Shown: piece after piece, positions 47,758 through 57,536 of the stretch | Numbering within the stretch: position 1 is the first letter of the stretch | Layout: every line of letters starts with the position of its first letter | The notes under the pieces: generated by a model | Told to the model about the DNA's origin: nothing | The model's database searches: none | Seen by the model: only the letters and a program-made list of their open reading frames with translations | Assembly (NCBI GenBank): GCA_021414305.1 | Contig: JAIOOS010000015.1 | Location: 62,001-126,000, forward strand | Length of the DNA stretch: 64,000 nucleotides | Direction: 5' to 3' | Source of the DNA: Burkholderiales bacterium | GTDB lineage: Bacteria; Pseudomonadota; Gammaproteobacteria; Burkholderiales; Burkholderiaceae_C | Program-made: the position numbers and the translations under genes

Positions 47758-48241
47758 GGCGGTCTTGAGGGCGACGCTCGCGATCGTGCTCGCGCTCTGC
47801 GCGGCGCTGGCCCTGGCCAGGGAGGCCGCGCCCGAGGCCGCCGACCCGGCGCTCGAGGCGCGCATGACCCGCATCACCGCCGAGCTGCGCTGCCTGGTGT
47901 GCCAGAACCAGACGATCGCCGACTCGAACGCAGGCCTCGCCGTCGACCTGCGGCGCGAGACCCGGGAGATGCTGCGCCAGGGCAAGAGCGACGCCGAGAT
48001 CGTCGCCTACATGACCGCTCGCTACGGCGACTTCGTGCTCTACCGGCCGCCGCTGAAGTCGACGACCGCGCTGCTCTGGTTCGGCCCGGCGGCGATGCTG
48101 GCGATCGGCGCCGTGGTGCTGTTGCTGGTGCTGCGGCGACGCACGAAGATGGCGGCAGACGCGTTCGAGCCCGACGCCGACGAAGAAGGCGGCGAAGGCG
48201 AAGCAGAACCCGCGCCGGCCGCGGCCGCGAGCCGGCCATGA
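47750..48241 (+). CDS. ccmH: Cytochrome c-type biogenesis protein CcmH
   Basis: 163 residues: signal sequence, periplasmic three-helix domain with the redox motif LRCLVCQNQ (about residue 46), then a single membrane helix (about 108-127) and an acidic tail. It relays reductant to apocytochrome c with CcmG. It overlaps ccmI by 4 bases. This is the short form; the TPR half is separate as ccmI. Confidence 0.95.
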   Translation: MPEAVLRATLAIVLALCAALALAREAAPEAADPALEARMTRITAELRCLVCQNQTIADSNAGLAVDLRRETREMLRQGKSDAEIVAYMTARYGDFVLYRPPLKSTTALLWFGPAAMLAIGAVVLLLVLRRRTKMAADAFEPDADEEGGEGEAEPAPAAAASRP

Positions 48242-49473
48242 GCGGCGACGCCGATTTCCTCGCTGCCGCGCGCGGCCGCTTGCAGGCCCTGAAGACGCGG
48301 CACGAGGCGGGCGAACTCGACGCGGCGACGTACGACAAGGACCGGCGCGCCGTCGAGCAGGAGATCGGCGATCGCCTGCTCGCCCAGCCGCCGGCGACGG
48401 CCCCCTCGGCGGCCGTGTCGGTGGCGAAGGCACGGCCGTCGATCCGCCTGGTCGCCGGAACGACGATCTTCGTCGCCGTGCTCGCCGTCGCCGGTTACCT
48501 GTTCACGGGCTCGCCGGCGCTCATTGCCGGCCGGAGCGCCGCCGAGCCCGAGCGCAGCGCCGCCGCCGGTCCGCAAGGCGCAGCGAGCGACGCAGCCTCG
48601 CCTGGCCTGCAGCAGATCGCGGCGATGGTCGACAAGCTCGCCGCGCGCATGAAGGAGCGCCCCGACGACGCCGAGGGCTGGGTCATGCTGGCGCGCTCCT
48701 ACACCGTGCTCGGCCGCTTCGCCGAGGCGCTGCCCGCGTACGCACGCGCCACCGAGCTGTTGCCCGGCAACGCGTCACTGCTCGCCGACTACGCCGACAC
48801 CGTCGCCGCCACCAAGCGCACCGCCAACAACCCGGAGTCGATCGCGCTGATCGAGCGCGCGCTGAAGATCGAGCCGACGCATCCCAAGGCGCTGGCGCTG
48901 GCCGGCACCGCCGACTACGACCGCGGCGACTATGCCGGCGCGATCCGCCGCTGGCAGGCGATCCTCGATCGGGTGCCCGCCGAGAGCGAGCTCGGGCAGC
49001 AGGTCGCGGCGAGCATCGCCGAGGCGCGCGGCAAGCTCGGCGGCGCCGCCGCCTCCGCACCGCCGGCAACGACGACGGCGAACGCGACCGCCGGCGCGGC
49101 GCCGTTCGCCGCAGCGAGCGCCGCGGCCGGCGTCAGCGGCACGGTCACGCTGGCGCCCGCGCTCGCCGCGCAGGCCGGCCCCGGCGACACCGTGTTCGTG
49201 TTCGCGCGCGCCGCCGGCGGCGGCCGCATGCCGCTCGCCGTGCAGAAGGCCACGGTCGCCGACCTGCCCTTGCGCTTCAGGCTCGACGACAGCATGGCGA
49301 TGGCGCCGGGCATGACGATCTCGAGCGCGAAGCAGGTCGTCGTCAGTGCGCGCGTCAGCAAGTCGGGGCAGGCCACCCCGAGCGCCGGCGACCTCTCGGG
49401 CGAGTCCGCGCCGGTCGCGCCCGGCGCGACCGCCATCGCGGTGCGCATCGACCGCGTCGTCGGCACGCCCTGA
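48238..49473 (+). CDS. ccmI: Cytochrome c-type biogenesis protein CcmI
   Basis: 411 residues. One membrane helix (about 63-82) is preceded by a cytoplasmic stretch with a coiled-coil-like ALKTRHEAGELDAATYDKD region and followed by periplasmic TPR repeats (about 130-260) and a C-terminal beta domain (VSGTVTLAP to the end). CcmI presents apocytochrome c to CcmF/H. The usual first membrane helix is missing: the reading frame starts directly in what is normally the loop after it. It ends the operon. Confidence 0.9.
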   Translation: MSGDADFLAAARGRLQALKTRHEAGELDAATYDKDRRAVEQEIGDRLLAQPPATAPSAAVSVAKARPSIRLVAGTTIFVAVLAVAGYLFTGSPALIAGRSAAEPERSAAAGPQGAASDAASPGLQQIAAMVDKLAARMKERPDDAEGWVMLARSYTVLGRFAEALPAYARATELLPGNASLLADYADTVAATKRTANNPESIALIERALKIEPTHPKALALAGTADYDRGDYAGAIRRWQAILDRVPAESELGQQVAASIAEARGKLGGAAASAPPATTTANATAGAAPFAAASAAAGVSGTVTLAPALAAQAGPGDTVFVFARAAGGGRMPLAVQKATVADLPLRFRLDDSMAMAPGMTISSAKQVVVSARVSKSGQATPSAGDLSGESAPVAPGATAIAVRIDRVVGTP

Positions 49474-49510
49474 GCGCGGCGACGGCCCGCCGACCCGCGG
49501 CGGGGCCGTG

Positions 49511-50173
49511 TCAGCCCGGCGATTCGTCGCTGGTCGGAACCAGCGTGCCGCGACGGCCGGTGAAGCCTTCGAGGCAATCGATCAGCTCCTGGACATGGCC
49601 CGCCCGAGCCAGCGGGTTGAACTCCTCGGCGTCGACCGCAAGCACCGGCGCGCCGGCATAGCTGGCGAAGTGCTCGACGTAGGCGTCGGCGAGGCGCTCC
49701 AGGTAGTCGAGCCCGATCTGCTGCTCCATCGCCACGCCACGCCGGCGCAAGCGCGCCAGCAGCGTCTCCGGCCGCGCCTGCAGCCAGATCACGAGGTCGG
49801 GCTCGCGCAGCTGCGCGGCGATCGGCGCATGCATCAGCGAGTAGAGCCGGTACTCCTCGTCGCTCAGCGTCAGCTTTGCGAAGATCGCGTCCTTGGCGAA
49901 CATGAAGTCGCTGACCAGGCCCTGGCCGAACATGCTGGCCTGCGCCAGGCCGCGCACCTGGCGCTCGCGCTGGAACAGGAAGAACAGCTGGGTCTGGAAG
50001 GCGTAGCCCGGCATGTCGTCGTAGAAGCGGTCGAGGAACGGGTTCTCGGCCGGCTGCTCGAGCATCAGCTCGGCGCCGAGCCGCGTCGCCAGCAGGTGCG
50101 CCAGGGTCGTCTTGCCGGCGCCTATCGGTCCCTCGACGGCGATGTGGCGAAAGCGCTCGATGCCGACCGTCAT
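49511..50173 (-). CDS. Deoxynucleoside kinase
   Basis: 220 residues of the dNK/thymidylate-kinase-like fold. P-loop EGPIGAGKTTLA, the DRFYDDMPGYAFQTQLFFL region and the LID-like arginines RLRRRG are visible. It phosphorylates a deoxynucleoside (dA/dG type) for salvage. This gene sits between folK and panB in Burkholderia; panB is absent here. The start overlaps the DUF486 stop by 4 bases. Confidence 0.92.
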   Translation of the reverse strand: MTVGIERFRHIAVEGPIGAGKTTLAHLLATRLGAELMLEQPAENPFLDRFYDDMPGYAFQTQLFFLFQRERQVRGLAQASMFGQGLVSDFMFAKDAIFAKLTLSDEEYRLYSLMHAPIAAQLREPDLVIWLQARPETLLARLRRRGVAMEQQIGLDYLERLADAYVEHFASYAGAPVLAVDAEEFNPLARAGHVQELIDCLEGFTGRRGTLVPTSDESPG

Positions 50174-50529
50174 GCCGAGCGGAACACGAAGTACACGGCG
50201 CCCACCAGGCAAAGGCCCGCCCAGAGGAAGTCGAGCTTGAGCGGCTGCTTCATGAAGACAAGGGCGAACGGCACGAAGACGCAGAGGGTGACGACCTCCT
50301 GGACGATCTTGAGCTGCGCCAGGCTCATGCCGCCGGCGTAGCCGATGCGGTTGGCGGGCACCATCAGCAGGTACTCGAACAGGGCGATGCCCCAGCTCAC
50401 GAGCGCGGCGATGTACCAGGCCCGGTTCTCGAGCGTCTTCAGGTGACCGTACCAGGCGAACGTCATGAAGACGTTCGAGGCGGTGAGCAGCGCCACCATG
50501 CGCAAGGGCGCGGGGATGGAATCGATCAT
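50170..50529 (-). CDS. DUF486 (DMT-like) small membrane protein
   Basis: 119 residues with four membrane helices, SMR-sized, matching the DUF486 family (SNVFMTFAWYGHLK, NRIGYAGGMSLAQLKI). The function is unknown. It is inserted between folK and the kinase gene and overlaps both by 4 bases (TGATCGATCATC region and ATGA). Confidence 0.9.
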   Translation of the reverse strand: MIDSIPAPLRMVALLTASNVFMTFAWYGHLKTLENRAWYIAALVSWGIALFEYLLMVPANRIGYAGGMSLAQLKIVQEVVTLCVFVPFALVFMKQPLKLDFLWAGLCLVGAVYFVFRSA

Positions 50530-51014
50530 CGATCGAGTTTAGCGATGCGCTGCGGTCCGAGCCGGGCGCGAAGCCCCGCCAGAGGCTCGCCGCGCAGGCC
50601 GAGCTCGGGGGCGATCTCGAGCAGCGGCTCGAGCACGAAGGCCCGCTCGTGCAGGCGCGGGTGCGGCAGCAGCAGCTCGGCCCCGTCGAGCTCGAGGTCG
50701 CCGTAGAGCAGCAGGTCGAGATCGAGCGTGCGCGGCGCGTTCGGGTACGGCCGCAGCCGCCCGGCGCCCGCCTCGATCGCCTGCAGGGCGTGCAGCAGGT
50801 CCAGGGGCGCGAGCGTCGTGCGCACCCGGGCGACCGCGTTCACGTAGTCGCCGCCGGCCGCGGCCACGGGCGCGGTCTCGTAGAGCGAGGAGCGGGCCGC
50901 GAGGCGCGTGCCGGGCAGCGCCGCGATCGCGGCGAATGCCGCCTCGACATTCGCCACGCGGTCGCCGAGGTTGGAGCCGAGGCCGATGAAGGCCTCCTCT
51001 TCCTGCCGGCGCAC
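50526..51014 (-). CDS. folK: 2-amino-4-hydroxy-6-hydroxymethyldihydropteridine pyrophosphokinase
   Basis: 162 residues: FIGLGSNLGDR at the start, YETAPV, PRTLDLDLLLYG with the magnesium-binding aspartates, and LPHPRLHERAFVL. It transfers pyrophosphate to the pterin in folate synthesis. No ATG is available before the conserved core; the GTG at 51014, seven bases after the pcnB stop, gives a short RRQEEEA leader. Confidence 0.94.
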   Translation of the reverse strand: MRRQEEEAFIGLGSNLGDRVANVEAAFAAIAALPGTRLAARSSLYETAPVAAAGGDYVNAVARVRTTLAPLDLLHALQAIEAGAGRLRPYPNAPRTLDLDLLLYGDLELDGAELLLPHPRLHERAFVLEPLLEIAPELGLRGEPLAGLRARLGPQRIAKLDR

Positions 51015-51021
51015 GCGCGCC

Positions 51022-52629
51022 TCAGGTCGGGATGTCGGCGGCCGGCTCGCTCGGGCGGCGGCGACGGCGGCGACGCTTGCGCGGCGCGGCGCCGTCGGAC
51101 GGCGGCGGCTCCTCGTCGTCGCCTTCGCCCGCGGTCGCGGGCGCCGCGTCGGCCGCGGCGCGCTCCTCCGCGGGCCGCGCCTCCCCGGCCGCCGCGGCAC
51201 CGCTCGCCGAAGCCGCCGGCACCCGCCGGACCCGGCGGGGACCGCCGCGCGGCTCGCGCACCGCCTCGAGCATGCGATAGCGCTCGTCGTCGTTCGCCTG
51301 GAAGAACGCTTCCCACCACTCGGCCAGCGCGGGATCGGCCTCGCCGACCTTGCCGCGCAGGCGCAGGAAATCAAGGCCGGCGCGAAAGCGCGGCTGCTCG
51401 AGCAGGGTCATCGCCGAGTTCGGCGCGCGCCGCTCGAAGCGCGGCTGCAGCATCCAGATCTCGCGCATGTCCACAGCGAGCTTGCCGCGGCCCGAGATGT
51501 CGCCGATGCGCGCGTCGAAGGCGGCGTCGATCGCGTCCTCCAGCGCCGGGAAAGGCGACTGGCCCGCCGCCTGGCGCCGCTTCCAGCCGTCCTGCACGTC
51601 GTGCCAGAGCATGGCGGCGAGCATGAAGCTCGGCGCCACCGGCTTGTCGGCGGCGACGCGCTCGTCGGTGTCGGCCAGGGCGAGACGGACGAACTGCTCG
51701 CGGCCGTCGTGACGCTGCACCTCGTCGAGGGCGACGTCGAGAACCGGGAAGACGCCGCGATGCAGGCCCAGCTTCTTCAGCTCGACGATCGAGGCCAGCG
51801 CGTGCCCGGTCTGCAGCAGCTTGATCATCTCGTCGAAGGTGCGCGACTGCGGCACGTTGTCGAGCAGCGCCGCCATTTCCTTGATCGGCGCCCTTGTCTT
51901 CGGCTCGATCTCGAAGCCGAGCTTGGCGGCGAAGCGGACCGCGCGGATGATCCGCACCGGGTCCTCGCGGTAGCGCAGCACCGGGTCGCCGATCATGCGC
52001 AGCAGCTTCTTCTTCACGTCCTTGATGCCGCCGTGGTAGTCGACCACGATCTCGCGCAAGGGGTCGTAGTACATCGCGTTCACGGTGAAGTCGCGCCGCT
52101 CGGCATCCTCGATCTGCGGCCCCCAGACGTTGTCGCGCAGCACCCTGCCCTCGGCGTCGACGACGTGGCTCTTGCCGGCGAGCTCGCTCTTCGAGGTCTT
52201 CTCGTTGCCGCTCACCATTTCGGCAGCGGCGGCGTCGGGCCGGGCGCGGAAGGTCGAGACCTCGATCACCTCGGAGAGGCCGCGGTCCTGGCGGCCGCGG
52301 CCGAAGACCACGTGGACGATGCGAAAGCGCCGGCCGATGATGAAGGCGCGGCGGAAGAGGCCCTTGACCTGCTCGGGCGTGGCGTTGGTGGCGACGTCGA
52401 AGTCCTTGGGCCTGAGGCCCACCAGCAGGTCGCGCACCGCGCCGCCGACGACGTAGGCTTCGTAGCCGCCCTCGACCAGCGTGGCGACGACCTTGACCGC
52501 GCGCTCGTCGACCAGCTTCGGGTCGATGCCGTGCTCCGACTTCGGTACCTCGACGCGCTTGCCGGCACGAGCCGCCGGTTTGCCCGAGGCGGTCTTGCCG
52601 AGCAGCCTGTCGATGAATTTCTTGATCAT
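51022..52629 (-). CDS. pcnB: Poly(A) polymerase I
   Basis: 535 residues of the class II nucleotidyltransferase family. GGAVRDLLVG, the catalytic KDFDVAT and RRDFTVNAM are intact, and GDPVLRYREDPVRIIRAVRF is the RNA/ATP-binding segment. An acidic/basic C-terminal tail of about 100 residues ends [13 protein letters not shown], as in proteobacterial PcnB. It adds poly(A) to RNAs for decay. The ATG at 52629 overlaps the HAD gene stop by 4 bases. Confidence 0.95.
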   Translation of the reverse strand: MIKKFIDRLLGKTASGKPAARAGKRVEVPKSEHGIDPKLVDERAVKVVATLVEGGYEAYVVGGAVRDLLVGLRPKDFDVATNATPEQVKGLFRRAFIIGRRFRIVHVVFGRGRQDRGLSEVIEVSTFRARPDAAAAEMVSGNEKTSKSELAGKSHVVDAEGRVLRDNVWGPQIEDAERRDFTVNAMYYDPLREIVVDYHGGIKDVKKKLLRMIGDPVLRYREDPVRIIRAVRFAAKLGFEIEPKTRAPIKEMAALLDNVPQSRTFDEMIKLLQTGHALASIVELKKLGLHRGVFPVLDVALDEVQRHDGREQFVRLALADTDERVAADKPVAPSFMLAAMLWHDVQDGWKRRQAAGQSPFPALEDAIDAAFDARIGDISGRGKLAVDMREIWMLQPRFERRAPNSAMTLLEQPRFRAGLDFLRLRGKVGEADPALAEWWEAFFQANDDERYRMLEAVREPRGGPRRVRRVPAASASGAAAAGEARPAEERAAADAAPATAGEGDDEEPPPSDGAAPRKRRRRRRRPSEPAADIPT

Positions 52630-53297
52630 TGTTCGAAGAGTCTCACGATGCGCCAGCCTCGTTCGCGGGCGTGCGCTTCGAGGTCGGGCGACGGATTGGC
52701 GGCCACCGGGTCGGTGGCGCGCTCGAGCAGGGGCAGGTCGTTGGGCGAATCGCTGTAGACGCTGACGCGCTCGAAATCGTCCCAGCCCAGGCCGGTTTCC
52801 GCCAGCCATTGTCCGACACGCGCGACCTTGCCCTCGCGCAGGGCCGGCGTGCCCTCGATCCGGCCCGTCGGCCGGCCCGTCGCGTCGCGCTCCAGCCGGG
52901 TCGCGATCAGCGCCTCGATGCCGAAGGCGGCGGCGATCGGCGCGGTGATGAAATCGTTGGTCGAGGTGACGATCGCCAGGCGGTCGCCGCGCTCGCGGTG
53001 GGCGGCGACGAGCGCGGTCGCCGCCGGCCGGATCGCCGGGGCGACGACCTCGCGCATGAAGCGCGCGTGCGCCTCGGCGAGCTGGCCGGGGCTCCTGTCG
53101 CGCAGCGGCGCCGTGGCGAAGGCGATGTAGGCGGCGATGTCGAGGACGCCGCGCTTGTACTGGGCATAGAAGGCGTCGTTGCCGGCGCGAAACGCGGCCG
53201 CGTCGACCCAGCCGAGGCCGATGACGAACTCGCCCCAGGCGTGGTCGGAGTCGATCGGCAGCAGCGTGAGGTCGAGATCGAAGAGGCAGAGGTTCAT
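52626..53297 (-). CDS. HAD-IB family phosphatase (SerB-like)
   Basis: 223 residues. The nucleophile motif FDLDLTLLPIDSD at the N-terminus, TSTNDFI (motif II) and SDSPNDLPLLERA (motif IV) place it in the HAD-IB subfamily with phosphoserine phosphatase and histidinol-phosphate phosphatase-like enzymes. The substrate cannot be told from sequence; the conserved hda-HAD-pcnB order gives no clear hint. It overlaps both neighbours by 4 bases. Confidence 0.92.
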   Translation of the reverse strand: MNLCLFDLDLTLLPIDSDHAWGEFVIGLGWVDAAAFRAGNDAFYAQYKRGVLDIAAYIAFATAPLRDRSPGQLAEAHARFMREVVAPAIRPAATALVAAHRERGDRLAIVTSTNDFITAPIAAAFGIEALIATRLERDATGRPTGRIEGTPALREGKVARVGQWLAETGLGWDDFERVSVYSDSPNDLPLLERATDPVAANPSPDLEAHARERGWRIVRLFEQ

Positions 53298-53971
53298 GGC
53301 GTCGACCCGCCCTCCTCGGCCAGCATCTGCTTCAGCAGCGGCACCGTGATCGCCCGCTTGGTCGAGAGCGAGAACTCGTCGAGCCGGTCGAGCTGGGCCA
53401 TGAGGTGCTTGAGATCGCGCGCGAACCGGGTCAGCAGGTAGTCCATGACCTCGTCGCTCAGGAAGGTGCCGCGCCGGTCGGCCTCGCGGCGCAAGGCGGC
53501 GCGGACCTCGGGCTCGGCCAGCGGCTGCAGGGCGAACACATGGCCCCAGCCGAGGCGAGTGCGCAGGTCCTCGCGCACGCCCAGGTCGACCGGCGGAACG
53601 CTGCCGGCGGCGAGGACGGCAGCGCCCTGCGCACCGGCGGCGACGAAGAGGGCGAACGCCGCCTGCTGCTGCGCCTCGTCGAATGCCTGGCAGTCGTCGA
53701 ACACGATCCAGTCGCAGTGCTCCGGCGCGTCCCAGGGCGCCGGCACCGCGGCCTCGAACCAGGCGGTGGACTCGCCCTGCTGCTGGGCGCGGGCGACCAC
53801 GGCCTGCAGCAGATGCGTCTTGCCGCTGCCCGGCGGCCCCCACAGGTAGACCGGCGGCGCGCCGGGCCCGAGCGCGCTCAGGTGCGCCAGCACCGCGGCG
53901 TTCGGTCCGGGCAGGAAGTTCTCGAAGGTGCGGGCCGCCTCGGGGCCGATGGCGAGAGGGATCTGCTTCAC
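53294..53971 (-). CDS. hda: DnaA regulatory inactivator Hda
   Basis: 225 residues, DnaA-like AAA+ fold without a DNA-binding domain. The N-terminus KQIPLAI resembles the clamp-binding motif of E. coli Hda (QLSLPL); Walker A is GPPGSGKTHLL and Walker B IVFDDCQ. It stimulates hydrolysis of DnaA-bound ATP after replication initiation. It lies 10 bases after the PerM-like gene. Confidence 0.94.
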   Translation of the reverse strand: MKQIPLAIGPEAARTFENFLPGPNAAVLAHLSALGPGAPPVYLWGPPGSGKTHLLQAVVARAQQQGESTAWFEAAVPAPWDAPEHCDWIVFDDCQAFDEAQQQAAFALFVAAGAQGAAVLAAGSVPPVDLGVREDLRTRLGWGHVFALQPLAEPEVRAALRREADRRGTFLSDEVMDYLLTRFARDLKHLMAQLDRLDEFSLSTKRAITVPLLKQMLAEEGGSTP

Positions 53972-53981
53972 CCGGCGACGC

Positions 53982-55043
53982 TCAGCCCACGTAGAGGCTG
54001 CTCTTGGCGTAGCTGGCGCGCAGCCGCGCCGCGACGACCGAGATCAGCGCGCTCATCGGCAGCGCGAGCAGCACGCCGACGAAGCCGAACAGATGGCCGA
54101 AGGCGAACAGCGCGAAGATCACCGTGATCGTGCTCATGCCGATCCGCCCGCCCACCATCTTCGGCGTCAGGAACAGGCCCTCGACGACCTGGCCGATGCC
54201 GTAGACGACGAACACCGCGACCGGTCCGTACCAGCCGCCGAACTGCAGCGCGCCGGCGAGCAGCGCCAGGATCAGGCCGATGCTGAAGCCGACGTAGGGC
54301 ACGAAGATCGCCAGGCCGGTGAACACGCCGACCGGCACCGCGAGCTCGAAGCCGAACAGGGCCAGGCCGACGCTGTAGAAGGCGGCCATCAGCAGCATCA
54401 CCAGGAGCTGCCCGCGCAGGTACTGGCCGAGCACGGTGTCGCACTCGGCCACGAACTCGGCGACGCTGCCGCGCAGGCGGGGCGGCACGAGGTTGACCAG
54501 GCGGGCCATGTACTCGGGCCAGTTGGCGAGAAGGAAGAACAGCACCACCGGAATCAGCACGACGTAGCCGATGACCGTGAGCAGGATGCTGCCGCCGATC
54601 CGGACCGAGACCAGGGCGGCGGCGAAAGACTCGTCCCAGTTGGCGTCGAGGTACTTGAGGACGAAGGCCTTGAGGGTCACCAGGTCGAGGGCGACATTGA
54701 TGCCCATCTGCGTCAACCAGGGAGAGAGCGCGCCGTTGATCCGCTCGACCAGCAGGGGCAGTTGCTCGCGCAGCAGCGGCAGCTCCTTGGACAGGATGGG
54801 CACCACCAGCAGCGCCAGCGCCGCCACCGCGACCAGGGCGCAGATCTCGACCAGCGCGACCGCGAGCAGCCGCGGCACGCGGTACGCCACCAGCTTTTCG
54901 ACCGGCGGGTGCAGCGCATAGGCGAGCCCGGCGCCGATCGCGAACGGGGTGAGCACGGGAGCGAGCAGCCAGACGAGCACGCCCACGGCAAGGCCGAGCG
55001 CGGCCCAGTTGAGGAACCGCCGCTGTGCCGGGGTGAAGAGCAT
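53982..55043 (-). CDS. AI-2E transporter family protein (PerM-like)
   Basis: 353 residues with about eight membrane helices and the family motifs VFTGLAIFVPYVGF and GRIGMSTITVIFALF. Most members are ion or small-molecule exporters rather than autoinducer-2 carriers; PerM next to hda is conserved. It starts 14 bases after the SirB1-like gene. Confidence 0.92.
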   Translation of the reverse strand: MLFTPAQRRFLNWAALGLAVGVLVWLLAPVLTPFAIGAGLAYALHPPVEKLVAYRVPRLLAVALVEICALVAVAALALLVVPILSKELPLLREQLPLLVERINGALSPWLTQMGINVALDLVTLKAFVLKYLDANWDESFAAALVSVRIGGSILLTVIGYVVLIPVVLFFLLANWPEYMARLVNLVPPRLRGSVAEFVAECDTVLGQYLRGQLLVMLLMAAFYSVGLALFGFELAVPVGVFTGLAIFVPYVGFSIGLILALLAGALQFGGWYGPVAVFVVYGIGQVVEGLFLTPKMVGGRIGMSTITVIFALFAFGHLFGFVGVLLALPMSALISVVAARLRASYAKSSLYVG

Positions 55044-55057
55044 CGAGCCCGAGGCCC

Positions 55058-55927
55058 TCAGTGCAGCCGCGAGGCGCCGTCGTGGCCGAGCTCGGCGAGG
55101 CGCTTGCGGATGGCGGGGCGATCGGGCGCGTCGGGCGCGTGCTCCAGGTAGCCGGCCAGGTCGGCCATGGCCGGGAAGCGCGCGCCGAGCGCGGCATGGA
55201 CCAGGCCGCGGTCGCGTCGCTCTTCCCAGGCGTCGGGCAGCAGGATCACCAGCCGCTCGGCCACGCCGAGCAGGCGGGCCGCGTCCTGGCTGCTGCGGAA
55301 CACCTCCTTGAGGTTGCGCAGCATCCGCGCGATCACCTCGCGCGGCGACGCCGGCTCCAGGAAGTCGGCCAGCGGCGCGTCGCTCGCGCCCGCCTTGCCG
55401 CCGCGGCGACGGTACGGCACGAGCAGCGCGTCGAGCGCGTCGCGCGACATCGACTGGCCGGTGAACGGATCGATCACGATCTCGCCCTGCGGCATGTGCA
55501 CCTTGGCCAGGAAGTGGCCGGGAAAGGCGATGCCGCAGGCATGCAGCCCCACCTGGTTGGCGAGTTCGACGTACAGCAGGGCGAGCGTGATCGGGATGCC
55601 GCGCCGGGTCTCGAGCACGCAGTGGACGTAGCTGTTGCGCGGGTCGTAGTAGTCGTTGACGTTGCCGGAGAACCCGAGCTCCTGGAAGAAGAAGCGGTTC
55701 AGCAGGCGCAGGCGCTGCATCGGCGCCGCGTCGGCGGCGATCCGGCGATTCAGGCGCGCCGCCAGGGTGTCGATCTCGGCCAGCGTCGCCTGCACGTCGA
55801 GCCGCGGGTAGTCGTGCTGGGCGATCGCGATCGCGGTCTCGAGCAGGGGCAGGCTCGCGTCTTCGGCCACCAGCGAGGCGAAGTAGTCGAGCGCGGTCGG
55901 CGGAAGGAGCGGGAGGAGCCCGGACAT
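55058..55927 (-). CDS. SirB1 family protein (transglutaminase-like/TPR)
   Basis: 289 residues. The transglutaminase-like region carries RRGIPITLALLYVELANQ and GIAFPGHFLAKV, with histidine and Asp (IDPF) but a Leu/Ser region where an active cysteine would be expected, so it may be inactive. TPR-like repeats follow. The family has no settled function. It lies between murJ and the PerM-like gene. Confidence 0.9.
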   Translation of the reverse strand: MSGLLPLLPPTALDYFASLVAEDASLPLLETAIAIAQHDYPRLDVQATLAEIDTLAARLNRRIAADAAPMQRLRLLNRFFFQELGFSGNVNDYYDPRNSYVHCVLETRRGIPITLALLYVELANQVGLHACGIAFPGHFLAKVHMPQGEIVIDPFTGQSMSRDALDALLVPYRRRGGKAGASDAPLADFLEPASPREVIARMLRNLKEVFRSSQDAARLLGVAERLVILLPDAWEERRDRGLVHAALGARFPAMADLAGYLEHAPDAPDRPAIRKRLAELGHDGASRLH

Positions 55928-55970
55928 GCGACGAGTTTAGAACCTGGCGGGGCCGGCGGAACGGCCGAGG

Positions 55971-57527
55971 CTAGCCGCGGCGCGAGAAATCGCGCGGCCG
56001 GAATCCCGCCAGGCCGAGCACGGCGAAGTACAGCACGGCGGCGGCGCCGAGGCTGGCGGCGAGCCAGCCCATGCGCAGCCACTCCCGGCCCGCCAGGCCG
56101 GCCCAGTCGATCCGCGTCTGCGCCAGGTACAGCAGACCGCCCATGAGCGCGGTCGCGATGCCGATGGCGAGGGCGAACCGGCCCCAGCCCGGCTCCGGCT
56201 TGAACCAGCCGCCACGGCGCAGGCCGACGAAGAGCCACACGGCGTTGATCAGCGCGCCCAGGCCGACCGAGAGCGCCAGCCCGGCATGGCCGAACAGCGG
56301 CACGAAGACGAGGTTCATCGCCTGGGTGAGGACGAGCACGACGACCGCGATCGTCACCGGCGTGCGCAGGTCCTGGCGCGCGTAGAAGCCCGGCGCCAGG
56401 ATCTTGACGCCGATCAGCCCGAGCAGGCCGCAGCCGTAGCCGCGCAGCGCCAGCGCGGTCTTGCCCACCGCCAGGGCGTCGAATTGGCCGCGCTGGAACA
56501 GGGTCGCCACCAGCGCCTCGGGGAACACCAGCAGCGCGACGCTGCACGGCAGGGCGAGCATCAGCGTCAGGCGCAGCCCCCAGTCGAGCATGCCGGAGTA
56601 GGCGGCGGCGTCTTCCCGGGCGCGCGCCGCCGAGAGCTGGGGAATCAGGACCGCGCCGACTGCCACGCCGAGCAACGCGGTCGGGAACTCCATCAGGCGG
56701 CTGGCGTAGTCGAGCCAGGAGACCGCGCCGACGCCCTGGTGCGAGGCGATCTGGGTGTTGATCAGGACCGAGATCTGCGCCACCGAAACGCCGAGCAGCG
56801 CCGGCGCCATCTGCCGCATCACCTGGCGCACGCCCGGGTGGCGCCAGGCCTCGCCCAGGGCAGCGAAGCCGAGGCGGATGCGCGGCAGGCAGCCGGCCTT
56901 GATGAGCGCCGGGATCTGCACCGCGAGCTGGAGCACGCCGCCGATCATCACGCCCACCGCGTAGCCGTAGATGCGCGGCAGGCCCCAGCGCTCGAACAGC
57001 GGCGACAAGGCCCAGACGCCGCCCACCATCGCGACGTTGAGCAGCACCGGCGTCGCCGCCGGGACGGCGAAGCGCCGCCAGGTGTTGAGCACGCCGGCCG
57101 AGAGCGAGACCAGCGAGATCAGGCCGATGTACGGGAACATGATCCGGGTCATGACGACGGCCTCGTCGAAGTGCGCCAGCCCCGAGGCCATCAGCCAGAC
57201 AACCAACGGGGCGGCGATCACGCCGACGACGCAGGTCACCACCAGCACGCAGAACAGTACCGTGGCGACCGCGTCGACCATCCGCCGGGTCGGCTCGTCG
57301 CCCTCGCCGGCGCGGGCGGCGGCCAGCGCCGGCACGAACGCCTGGGTGAAGGCCCCCTCGCCGAACAGGCGGCGCAGCAGGTTCGGGATGCGAAACGCCA
57401 CGTTGAAGGCGTCCAGCGACGCCCCTGCGCCGAAGGCCGAGGCGACGACGACGTCCCGGGCCAGCCCGGTGACCCGGGAGGCGAGCGTGAACAGGGAGAT
57501 GGTCGACGCCGCCCGGAGCAAATTCAT
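55971..57527 (-). CDS. murJ: Lipid II flippase MurJ
   Basis: 518 residues with about fourteen membrane helices of the MOP fold. The N-terminus [41 protein letters not shown] and [15 protein letters not shown] are characteristic. It moves lipid II across the inner membrane for peptidoglycan synthesis. It is divergent from rpsT across 75 bases and heads a nine-gene minus-strand run ending at the deoxynucleoside kinase. Confidence 0.96.
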   Translation of the reverse strand: MNLLRAASTISLFTLASRVTGLARDVVVASAFGAGASLDAFNVAFRIPNLLRRLFGEGAFTQAFVPALAAARAGEGDEPTRRMVDAVATVLFCVLVVTCVVGVIAAPLVVWLMASGLAHFDEAVVMTRIMFPYIGLISLVSLSAGVLNTWRRFAVPAATPVLLNVAMVGGVWALSPLFERWGLPRIYGYAVGVMIGGVLQLAVQIPALIKAGCLPRIRLGFAALGEAWRHPGVRQVMRQMAPALLGVSVAQISVLINTQIASHQGVGAVSWLDYASRLMEFPTALLGVAVGAVLIPQLSAARAREDAAAYSGMLDWGLRLTLMLALPCSVALLVFPEALVATLFQRGQFDALAVGKTALALRGYGCGLLGLIGVKILAPGFYARQDLRTPVTIAVVVLVLTQAMNLVFVPLFGHAGLALSVGLGALINAVWLFVGLRRGGWFKPEPGWGRFALAIGIATALMGGLLYLAQTRIDWAGLAGREWLRMGWLAASLGAAAVLYFAVLGLAGFRPRDFSRRG

Positions 57528-57536
57528 GGGCTCGAA

